This document shows, in pieces, positions 14,664 to 23,100 of a stretch of DNA of 25,724 bases (position 1 is its first letter; every line of letters begins with the position of its first letter). The notes below the pieces were generated by a model. That model was not told the DNA's origin. It searched no databases and was given only the letters and a program-made list of their open reading frames with translations. The DNA is from CAZZCP01 sp964653235 (GTDB lineage: Bacteria > Bdellovibrionota > Bdellovibrionia > Bdellovibrionales > UBA840): the NCBI GenBank assembly GCA_964653235.1, contig CAZZCP010000031.1, positions 1 to 25,724 on the forward strand. Direction: 5' to 3'. Made by a program: the position numbers and the translations under genes.

Positions 14664-15281
14664 TCATTCAGTGACGCGCTTTTTGAGCGATTCCACAGAG
14701 ATTCTTACCATTTCTTTAAAGCTTGCTTCTGAAAATAGCGGGTCTGTCTGTCTTTTCATTTTGAGCTTTTTCATTCCACACATAATCGATGAGTGCATAA
14801 TGAAAATCAAAATCGATCGGGTGACTAAGAGAAGCTCTTTTTCATCTACGCCATTTTTGGCTTCTTGTTGTAATCTGTGCAGAAAAATCTTTTCACCGGG
14901 AGGACCTGCTTTTTCTCCTTTGACGTATTCTAAATATTTTTCTTCGGGCTCAGAGATGCTATCATCGAGCATCATTTTAAAAATATTTCGAACATTGGCT
15001 CCATCATCGATGAGACGATCATAGAGCCTTAGCCCAAGTTCTACGAGGCTTTGAAATTCTGCAGCGTAATTGCGAATATCGGTTTCGAGATTGTCATAGG
15101 CGGTAGAGTAGATCTCCCAATAAAGAGTTTCTTTGTTTTTAAAATGATAGTTAACAGCGGCAACATTGACATCTGCTCTGGATGCAATGTCGCGAATTGA
15201 GGTGCCATTAAAACCCTTCTCGGCAAAGAGCTCTCGAGTGGCAATCAAAATTCTTTCTTTGGTGTCAAGATTCTCTGCCAT
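14664..15281 (-). CDS. TetR-family transcriptional regulator
   Basis: A 205-residue repressor. The N-terminal TetR helix-turn-helix is clear: TKERILIATRELFAEKGF (7-24), GTSIRDIASRADVNVAAVNYHF (26-47), then KNKETLYWEIY. The remaining helices form the ligand-binding and dimer domain. Its ATG overlaps the RND permease stop by one base (TAATG), making it the last gene of the tolC-RND operon, so it is well placed to regulate that operon. Two AAACA-N2-TGTTT dyads upstream of tolC are the best candidate binding sites (inference). The ligand is unknown. Confidence 0.92.
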   Translation of the reverse strand: MAENLDTKERILIATRELFAEKGFNGTSIRDIASRADVNVAAVNYHFKNKETLYWEIYSTAYDNLETDIRNYAAEFQSLVELGLRLYDRLIDDGANVRNIFKMMLDDSISEPEEKYLEYVKGEKAGPPGEKIFLHRLQQEAKNGVDEKELLLVTRSILIFIMHSSIMCGMKKLKMKRQTDPLFSEASFKEMVRISVESLKKRVTE

Positions 15282-18200
15282 TAGCTCGCCTCACTGGCTT
15301 TTAATTCTTTCATCGCTGGCTTTTCACGTGATAGTAGCCTTGAAGTGTCTTCTAGAATTGCATAGGCACAAGGAACCCATAGAATCGATAAAATGGTTCC
15401 GCTGGTTAATCCCCAAGCCATTGACATTGCCATGGGCATTATAAAGTCGTCGGCCCCGCCAATCCCATATGCAGTGGGCAAGAGTCCGCTCACTGTGGTG
15501 AGCGAGGTAACTAGAACTGCGCGAAAGCGCATGCCGGCCGATTCGACCAAGATTTCCATGATGGGGCGATCGGGTTGCTCTTCTCGCATTTGATCAATAA
15601 ATGAAATCAAGACAATTCCTGAGTTCACAATAATTCCCCCCAAACCAACGACACCAATCAATGAGAGAAAACTAATCGGAATGCTTTGTACTAAGAAGGC
15701 GACCGAAACCCCAACCAGTCCAAGCGGAACTGTGGTCAAAATAATAAATGGCTTGGTGTAAGACTTAAATAAGAGAACCATCAAGGCAAAGATTCCGATG
15801 ATAGAAAGAACCAGGGCTTGGGCCAAACTCTGCATAGATTCAGCCGTATTTTCGGCCTCACCACCATATTCCATGCTGACGTCAGGATGAGTGGCTTGTA
15901 TTCTTTTAAATGTATCGGTGGCGACTTTGTTGGCCTCGACCGAGCTAATAACATCGGTTTCGATATTGGCAGATACAGTTCTTGCACGTTTAAAGTCATA
16001 GCGTTTGATATGAATACTTCCGGGCTCGACTTGAAACTCGGCAAGCCGCGAAAGTGCTACAAGGTTTCCGCTTGGGTCCATCACTTTCAACTTACTCAAA
16101 TCTTCTACTGAAGTTTTATCCATGTCTTGCATCCGCACAAAGTATTCAACTTCTTTATTGTCTAGGTTGACATCATTGACCGGTAAACCGGCGATTGCAG
16201 TTCGAATGGTGTTTCCGATTTGCGAGACATTGATTCCAAGTCGAGAGATAAGGGAGTAGTTTAAATTGACAAAAACTTCGTCATCTCCTTGAACATCATC
16301 AACTTTTACATCATAAACCCCTTTGGTTTTCTTTAGGTCAGTAAGTACAGCTTGAATCACTTCGTCTAAACTCTCAGATTGGTTAGAGCGAAAGGTGACA
16401 GTCACCGGATCACCAATCGGCGGACCATTGGCCTTGGCTTCAAAGGTCAATCTTTTGGCTCCATCTAATTTGATTTCACGAAGCCGCTTTAAAACATCTT
16501 GGGTATTTAGAGAATTCTTTGCATCCATGGTCATATAAATATAGGCAAGACCTACAGCATTTCCTCTTAAAGCCTTTGGGTCGCCAAAATCTTCTTTTGA
16601 GTCACCCGCTTTTGTTACAATGTGCTTGGCTTGATCTTTTAAAACCTCTCGCACTCGAACTTGGAGTTCTTTGAGTTTTTCATTGGTGACTTCAAGCCGA
16701 GTGCCTTCTGGCATCTCTAAACGAGAGATATAGACTTCGGTTTGATTGGCCGGAAAGAGATCAAAGCGGTTAAAAACCGTCATGAGCAGAATCGAACCAA
16801 AAATCATGCCGGTAAAAACAAAGACCATCAGGTAGCGGTATTGAAGTAAGAACTGAACCGTAGAATTAAAAATGGGGAGCAATTTTGCATCAAAAAAGTC
16901 TTTCTTCTCTTTGATCTCTTGTTTTTTATCTTTGCCATGTACAATATAGAGCCTCACGGGCAGTAGAAAAAAGCACTCGATCAAACTAAACATCAGAGCA
17001 AATGAAACCAAAATCGGAATGGATTCAATAAAGCCACCAATGACTCCTCTTGTAACCAACATCGGTAAAAAAGCGGCGATCGTGGTAAGAGCTGTTGCTG
17101 TTACCGGAAACCATAAATCTTTGATCGATTTTAACGCCGCATCTTTGGCATTCATTCCTGAATTGATCAATCGCAAAAAGTTTTCTGAAATGACAACAGA
17201 GTTATCAACCAGCATGCCGATGGCAATAATGATGGCAAGAATAGTCATGGTATTCAGAGAGCTACCTGTAGTTGCGATATAGCCAAAGGTTGAAAAAACC
17301 GCAAGAGGAAGAGACAGCGATGCCATCAAACCGGTTCTACCGGGTAAAAAGATCAAGAGAAAGAAGAGCACCAATACCAAACCAACAATAGCATTTGAGG
17401 TAAGAACGCTAACTCGATTTCTTACTCGATCTCCTTCATTGTTATAGATATGAAATTCAAGCTTGGCTTTATACTTTTCTCGGTAGCTTGCAATAATCTT
17501 TTCGACCTCGGTAGAGAGCTCAATCAAATCGGTACCGCTCTTTTTAGCAATGGTTAGATTGGTGGCAGGTCGGCCTTCATAGCGGGCTAGGGTTTGCGCT
17601 TCTTCGCTCGTATCTAAAATTTCGGCAATGTCGCGTAGCCTCACTTGCTGGCCCGAAAAATTGGAGCGCACAATAATATTGCCAATCTCTTCGATATTTT
17701 GAGCTTTCGCATCTAAGCGCAATAATTTTTGTTTGGATTTGTTTTTGAGTTGTCCGCCAGGGATACTCACATTTCGGTTTTTGAGTTGCTGTAAAACCTC
17801 GTTAATGCCAACATAGTACTGCTCTAATTTTTTTGAATCGACCAGTATCTGAAATTGCCTTTCGCGAAAACCGGTGAGTGTGACTCCCACCACTTTGTCA
17901 TTGTCTTCAATTTCTTCTTTGAGCTCATCGGCCACCCGATCTCGAAGCCGTCCTTCATTGCTGCCAACCACAGAAACTTCTATAACTGGAAATTCTTCGG
18001 TTTTGACTTCTAAAAATTGAGGAGGATTCTCAAGATCGACAGGCAGATCAGAGACACTATCTACCGCTCTCTGCAGATCGGTCATCACTTCTTTGACATC
18101 GTAATCATCGATGTTGGTCCAAATACTGATCACGCTAACCCCTGCTTGGCTGGTAGAGCGAACGTACTTTAAACCAGAGACACCACGTATTTCATCTTCA

Positions 18201-18400
18201 ATGGGTTTTGTGATCTTGGTTTCGATATCTTGCGCAGTGGCTCCATCGTAGCGGGTGGTGATGCTTGCTGCTCCGATATCAACTGCAGGAAAAGCTTCAC
18301 GATTCATTTCAATCAAACCGCCAAGTCCAAACAGAATAACGAAGAAAGTAAGAACCATTGAGAATTTGTAGTTTTCAATAAAAAATTTCGCGGCACTCAT
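15281..18400 (-). CDS. RND-family efflux permease (AcrB/HAE1 type)
   Basis: A 1039-residue proton-driven inner-membrane transporter of normal size. Layout follows AcrB: TM1 (about 13-33), a first periplasmic porter domain with ATAQDIETKITKPIEDEIRGVSGL (54-76), TM2-6 (about 335-490), a second periplasmic domain, and TM8-12 (about 860-1020). TM4 holds IGMLVDNSVVISEN, so the usual Asp pair is Asp-Asn, as is common in HAE1-type pumps. The start overlaps the tolC stop by 4 bp (ATGA) with GGGAG 8 bp upstream. No membrane-fusion protein gene is present in the operon. The substrate is unknown; drug, lipid or toxin export are all possible. Confidence 0.95.
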   Translation of the reverse strand: MSAAKFFIENYKFSMVLTFFVILFGLGGLIEMNREAFPAVDIGAASITTRYDGATAQDIETKITKPIEDEIRGVSGLKYVRSTSQAGVSVISIWTNIDDYDVKEVMTDLQRAVDSVSDLPVDLENPPQFLEVKTEEFPVIEVSVVGSNEGRLRDRVADELKEEIEDNDKVVGVTLTGFRERQFQILVDSKKLEQYYVGINEVLQQLKNRNVSIPGGQLKNKSKQKLLRLDAKAQNIEEIGNIIVRSNFSGQQVRLRDIAEILDTSEEAQTLARYEGRPATNLTIAKKSGTDLIELSTEVEKIIASYREKYKAKLEFHIYNNEGDRVRNRVSVLTSNAIVGLVLVLFFLLIFLPGRTGLMASLSLPLAVFSTFGYIATTGSSLNTMTILAIIIAIGMLVDNSVVISENFLRLINSGMNAKDAALKSIKDLWFPVTATALTTIAAFLPMLVTRGVIGGFIESIPILVSFALMFSLIECFFLLPVRLYIVHGKDKKQEIKEKKDFFDAKLLPIFNSTVQFLLQYRYLMVFVFTGMIFGSILLMTVFNRFDLFPANQTEVYISRLEMPEGTRLEVTNEKLKELQVRVREVLKDQAKHIVTKAGDSKEDFGDPKALRGNAVGLAYIYMTMDAKNSLNTQDVLKRLREIKLDGAKRLTFEAKANGPPIGDPVTVTFRSNQSESLDEVIQAVLTDLKKTKGVYDVKVDDVQGDDEVFVNLNYSLISRLGINVSQIGNTIRTAIAGLPVNDVNLDNKEVEYFVRMQDMDKTSVEDLSKLKVMDPSGNLVALSRLAEFQVEPGSIHIKRYDFKRARTVSANIETDVISSVEANKVATDTFKRIQATHPDVSMEYGGEAENTAESMQSLAQALVLSIIGIFALMVLLFKSYTKPFIILTTVPLGLVGVSVAFLVQSIPISFLSLIGVVGLGGIIVNSGIVLISFIDQMREEQPDRPIMEILVESAGMRFRAVLVTSLTTVSGLLPTAYGIGGADDFIMPMAMSMAWGLTSGTILSILWVPCAYAILEDTSRLLSREKPAMKELKASEAS

Positions 18401-19863
18401 GATTTTTCTCCCATTTGATTGAGATTGCAGGGAAAGCGGTTAAAGGTTTTAAAAAAGTCGTAGAGTTCGGTAATAACCAAAAGTTTGAGGTCAACCTCTT
18501 GTAAGAGACTAGCAAAAAGATTGTCCTCTTCTTGAATTAAAGTATTTACACTTAGTCTAGCTTGTCGAAATTTTCGGTTGGCAACGCGAACAGTGGTATC
18601 AAGATTGCCAGAGTTTTCAATTTGTTTTTCGAGTGCCGCTTTTAAAAGTCTAAGATTCTCTTGGGTTCTTTTGTATTCCGACTTCAGTTTTAGACGAGCT
18701 CTTAAAATTTGTGCTTGGTAGTTTTGTTTGGCGATCAATTTTGCCGCTTTTTCTGCTTTGTTTACCGTATTTTCCAATGGGATGCTGACCGAAACACCAA
18801 CAGCCCAACCGCTGTTGTCATTATTATCAAAATTATCTAAGCTATTGCCAATTCCTTGCTCGGCGTTTGATTTTTGCAACTCGCCTGTCAATTCGATATC
18901 GGGTCCATTGAGTGCATCGGCAACTTGAAACTCTCTTTGTAGTTCTTCTTCGAGCAAAGCAATGATATCTGGAAGAAATGAATAGCTTTCTACTTGCTTT
19001 TGGTAGACATCGATCTGTTGAATGCATTGGTAAAAACTTGGAGCCTCTTTATTAAGATCTATTGATGGAAAAACCAAACTGCGATTTTCAAATTCGGTAA
19101 TATTAGCTGCGAGTTGAGCAATCAGGTTCGATCGTTCTCTCTGAAAAGACAAGATGATTCCCTCTCGAGAGTTTACCAGTGATGCAATTCTAGATACGTC
19201 TCCATTATCAGCAACTCCTTGGCTACGTCTTGCGCGCACATCATTGAGTTGTTTTTTTGCTGCATCTAATCGTTTTTCAGTAATAGAGATTCTTTCATCC
19301 ATCGCCAAAACAGACCAATAGATTTTGCGAACATTCATCTCAAATTCTTTTAAAGCGATTTGGCTCTCTAAGTTGCCACGCTTTCTTTGTGCTACAAAAG
19401 ACTTATATTGATTGTGATTGCTTCGCCCTAAAAAGTTTCGCCACAAATCAAAAGAGAGACTTAAATTGACCCCGGTTTGTGCATTGTTATCAAATGAAAA
19501 GGGAGCTCCTTCAGCTGTTAAAGATTGTTGAAAGGCAGTTAGGCTAACTGATGTACCTGTGGTAAATGTTTTGCTGATTGCTGTAGAATAAAATTTAAAA
19601 GGCGATATAACAGGTTGTACATTGATGACGGGATCTTCATCAGATTCTTCATAACGTATGCTGGTGATCGACTGGGTTTCAAAGTCACTCGAAAAAGACT
19701 TTTCTTGAAACTCGGCATTTGTGGCTTTGAGTTTTGCCATCAAAGCGGCAGGGGAGTTGCTTCTCGCCCATAGACTCAGTTTCTCTTCATCGACCATGAG
19801 TTGTTCTTGAGCGGCAAAGAGCTTTAGGCTCAAGAAAATCAATACAATCATGCTGCAATTCAT
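18397..19863 (-). CDS. TolC-family outer-membrane efflux protein
   Basis: A 488-residue protein. ATG 19863 is preferred over an upstream in-frame start at 19923 because AGGAG lies 6 bp before it and the following 18 residues form a signal peptide (CSMIVLIFLSLKLFAA). The mature protein shows the TolC pattern of two halves, each with long alpha-helical coiled-coil segments (for example LKEFEMNVRKIYWSVLAMDE and the Lys/Gln-rich region near 380-420), separated by short beta strands. It should form the trimeric outer-membrane duct for the RND permease encoded next. It is the first gene of the operon. Confidence 0.9.
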   Translation of the reverse strand: MNCSMIVLIFLSLKLFAAQEQLMVDEEKLSLWARSNSPAALMAKLKATNAEFQEKSFSSDFETQSITSIRYEESDEDPVINVQPVISPFKFYSTAISKTFTTGTSVSLTAFQQSLTAEGAPFSFDNNAQTGVNLSLSFDLWRNFLGRSNHNQYKSFVAQRKRGNLESQIALKEFEMNVRKIYWSVLAMDERISITEKRLDAAKKQLNDVRARRSQGVADNGDVSRIASLVNSREGIILSFQRERSNLIAQLAANITEFENRSLVFPSIDLNKEAPSFYQCIQQIDVYQKQVESYSFLPDIIALLEEELQREFQVADALNGPDIELTGELQKSNAEQGIGNSLDNFDNNDNSGWAVGVSVSIPLENTVNKAEKAAKLIAKQNYQAQILRARLKLKSEYKRTQENLRLLKAALEKQIENSGNLDTTVRVANRKFRQARLSVNTLIQEEDNLFASLLQEVDLKLLVITELYDFFKTFNRFPCNLNQMGEKS

Positions 19864-19878
19864 GTTGACTCCTATTTC

Positions 19879-19890
19879 AAACAACTGTTT
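19879..19890. promoter_or_regulatory. Operator-like dyad 1, AAACA-N2-TGTTT
   Basis: AAACAACTGTTT lies about 16 bp upstream of the tolC ATG, near the predicted transcription start of the efflux operon. It has the same AAACA-N2-TGTTT form as the dyad at 19931-19942, 52 bp away (about five helical turns). A likely TetR-family binding site. Confidence 0.5.
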
Positions 19891-19891
19891 T

Positions 19892-19920
19892 AGCCTAAGC
19901 GAGAGATTTTTTTTTGTAAA
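19892..19920 (-). promoter_or_regulatory. Candidate promoter of the tolC-RND-tetR operon
   Basis: On the minus strand: TTTACA (19920-19915), 17 bp, TAGGCT (19897-19892). The -35 is good and the -10 is weak. It lies between the two AAACA-N2-TGTTT dyads, as expected for a repressed promoter. Confidence 0.45.
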
Positions 19921-19930
19921 CACTTAATTG

Positions 19931-19942
19931 AAACAAATGTTT
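19931..19942. promoter_or_regulatory. Operator-like dyad 2, AAACA-N2-TGTTT
   Basis: AAACAAATGTTT, just upstream of the candidate -35 box of the efflux operon and 12 bp from the edge of repeat copy B. Same form as 19879-19890. Confidence 0.5.
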
Positions 19943-19954
19943 GATTCACTGCAA

Positions 19955-20125
19955 CTGCTCCCTTATATTTCACTTTTGACTTTTGTTTGATTGCCTATAA
20001 GTGTCTAAAATCTCTTTAGAATTTTGTCCTAGACACTTGAATTTTTCATGCAGTTTCGGACAAGTTTTCCAAGTGATTGAAAGAGCGATTCAATTTTGCG
20101 AAAAAAGTGAAATAAAAGGGAGCAG
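19955..20125 (-). repeat. 170-bp inverted-terminal-repeat element, copy B (divergent interior)
   Basis: Ends CTGCTCCCTTATATTTCAC (19955-19973) and GTGAAATAAAAGGGAGCAG (20107-20125) are a 19-bp inverted repeat with one mismatch; total 171 bp. The interior is mostly unlike copies A and C, but a short stretch GCAGTTTCGGACAAG (from 20050) resembles the inner side of their TTCGGAC hairpin and fixes the orientation. It has its own strong internal stem, AAGTGTCTA (19999-20007) with TAGACACTT (20030-20038). It starts 9 bp after the stop of the giant lipoprotein gene, in the same orientation relative to that gene as copy A has to its own. No coding content. Confidence 0.85.
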
Positions 20126-20134
20126 CTAATAGGT

Positions 20135-23100
20135 TCACTCCGAGTCGAGATAAGAGCGAATAAAATGCCTCTCCTCAACAGAGAGTTTTCGATCAAAGAC
20201 CAAAATCGAACCAATATTAGCATTTTGATTGTTCGTGCTTCCATTTTCAGCACCGATATAGAAGTTTTCTGTGCCAATAGAGATACTGCCAGTATTGCCA
20301 TCACTTGTTACCGAATTGTCATTGCGAAAGATTTCTTGCGAAGCAGAGAGATTGTCAGAGATAAAATTCCATCGAAAGTAATTGCTTGTATCTGCGCCCC
20401 AAGCTGCGCTCAAGCTGTTTCCTCCGACCGATATTTGTGCATTGCCAGAAATGGGTGCATGAACACTAAAACCAGCGCCCGCAGGATGATGCAAGAGATA
20501 GCCAGTCTCGCTGGCATTGGCCGATTTCATCACGGCAAAGACATCGACTTGATCTAAGCTATCGCCATCATTAAAAACAGCTCCAGAGCCAGAACCACTG
20601 ATCGAAAAACTAGAATTGTTCAACTGTACTGTGTCTTTGGCAGAGTCAACTTGATAGGTCGATCCGGCCTGAGCTTGAATTGCTTGGTAGCCATTGCCCG
20701 ATTTGTCTGTCCAGCATTGAACTGCATTACCAGGGGCAGAGACATTGTTGCTGCAGCCCGTGTCGGTATACAGAGTGCCAAGATCTGAGGCATCGAGCCA
20801 CAGTCTTAGATTTGCCAGTAAAGTTGGGCGAAGCCACTTCTTGCGCAAATAATCTGACATTAAATTCATTTCATCGTCACTCAAAGCACGGCTAAAGACA
20901 ATGATCTCAGCGATCTGCCCTGAGAATCCTCCCGAGTCAAATCCGCGGCCGATAACTCCTTGTCCAGCCGAGGCAAGGGGAGTGCTCACCGCATCGCTGT
21001 TTGTAAATCCATTGAATGAAACTTGTTTGCCGCTTGCGCTCAGCCTTGCCGATAGCAAGCCTATTGATGCTTGCGCTTGTCCGCTTACGCTAAGGTCTAA
21101 GTCATTCGAAATTTGCCCAAGCCGTAGATTCGAGTCGCTGCTAAAACCGAAGTGAAGCCCGGCATTGGCGACAGCCGACTGAGTCCCGATAAAGTAGTTA
21201 TTGCCTGAGTTGTCATCGCGATGAACCAAAGCAAAAATTGTATAATTATTGCCTTCAACTATGCTCTGAGCAAACTCTAAGTAATTGGCGCCGCCATTAA
21301 ATTGAATCGCCGGCGCATTGGCAAAAGCAGATACGTTGGCGGCATAGGTGGGTTTGTTGATTCCTGATTGAGTGGCATGATTTTCTTGCAGCGACTTATC
21401 TCGCCAGCAGCCAATGCTCTCGCCGCTTACAGAAACGATGCTTGTACAATCATCGGCCTGAAAGAGCGTGTTGGGATCAGCCGCATCTAACCATAATTTG
21501 AGTTTGTGATTTACCGGCAGCCCCACTCCATCGTGACCAAACAAAATTGTTTCATCTTCATTAGCAGCGCTGTCTTCTGGATTGGCCTCGGTTTCATACC
21601 AGGTTTGAAAGCGGGTATTCGACTCAAAGATCGTTCCTTCAGGTACATTGGTCAATCTGCCATGATAGGGAGTCAAGGCTCCGCTTCCTGATCGGCTGAG
21701 AGTCAGACTCGTCTGCGCTTGGCCAGGGCGAAAAATTTGAATATTGGCTGCTTGGTCAGAGGCAAAAGCAACCCATTCGGTATCGTGATTAATAACAAAT
21801 CTTTTCTTTTGAAAGTTGATCGGAACAAAAGGCGAGGAGTCATTGCCATCATTGTCGGCATTACTTCGACCAATCATCAATGCACTTGAAATCACACGTG
21901 CGGCAGGCGCGCCGTATTGGGCCCCATTGCCGCCAAAACTATCAAATACTCCCTGATTTACGCTATCTGATCCCGAGCTACCATCCGACTCATACCAATT
22001 GTAATTCGCAGAAGTTGCAAGAGTCGTGTACTGCCCGCTTCGAGAGGGAATGCCAATAATATCTGTAGCAGGGGGTAATATCGGCAAGTTATCAACTACT
22101 TTGTCATCCCCATTACCTTCAGAATATTGGTAGGCGGTAATATCTTTGGTGCTGACAATTCTGTAGCCAGCATCATTGTTCATGCGGTAGGTAGCGAAGT
22201 TTCCGGCTGTGACTTCATCGGCATTGACTCGAATTGTTGCTCCTTCGTAAATGGTGATTTCAGTGGTTTCAAAAGCGTAGACAGTGATAACGTGTTGACG
22301 ATCTCTTGAGCCGACAGTGATAAATTCTTTACCAGCCCAGTCAGGAGACATCCAAACAATGTTTCCCTCTTGGGTGTTGTTATTGGCAACGGCCAATCTT
22401 CCGGCAACAAAAATGGGCTTATCGGCTGTGAGTATATCTCCTCTTGCCGAATTAAAAGTAATATATTCGCCCGCATTGATGGGACTACCGGGTAGAGGAC
22501 TTCCATTGTGATTGACAGTGGTATTATCATCCATTGCGACCACACGTGAGCGAGTGGCCCCACCATTGTTCAAAGCGGTAAACACACTCGGGTCAAAGAA
22601 GGGGTCATTGGGTGCAGTTTCTTGAGTCACTATATTGGATGCAGCTGAGTTTGCTCCATTGAAAGCGATAACCCGAAAGTCATAAACTGTGCTTGCATTG
22701 AGTCCTGTAACATTAGCATTTGTATTGGTATTGGTATTGGTGCCTTCATTAAAACTAAGCCAAGTGCTTGATGAGTTTTCTTTGTATTGAACGATGTAGT
22801 CAGATATGGCGGCTCCATTGTCATTCGGAGCAGTCCAAGAAATTGCAACCGATGAGCTGGTTCTACCAGAAAAGCCAAGATCGTTGATGGCATCGGGTGC
22901 TTGCACAAATCTCCAGCCATTGCTGGTGATAATGTTTGATGGCTTACCACTCATATCGACGGCGCGAATTGATGTAAAATAATAGACTCCGTTCGAGATA
23001 CTGAGGCTGAGTCCATCTACCCCATTGACAGCTTGGTACGAAGTGGTGTTGCCAATATTCGTATAAGGTACAATGTCTTGGTCTCCAGGGCTCGTTCCAA

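Noticed and set aside
15281..18400. Asp-to-Asn in TM4 (VDN for VDD) as an inactive RND pump
   Set aside because: VDN is common in functional HAE1-type permeases.
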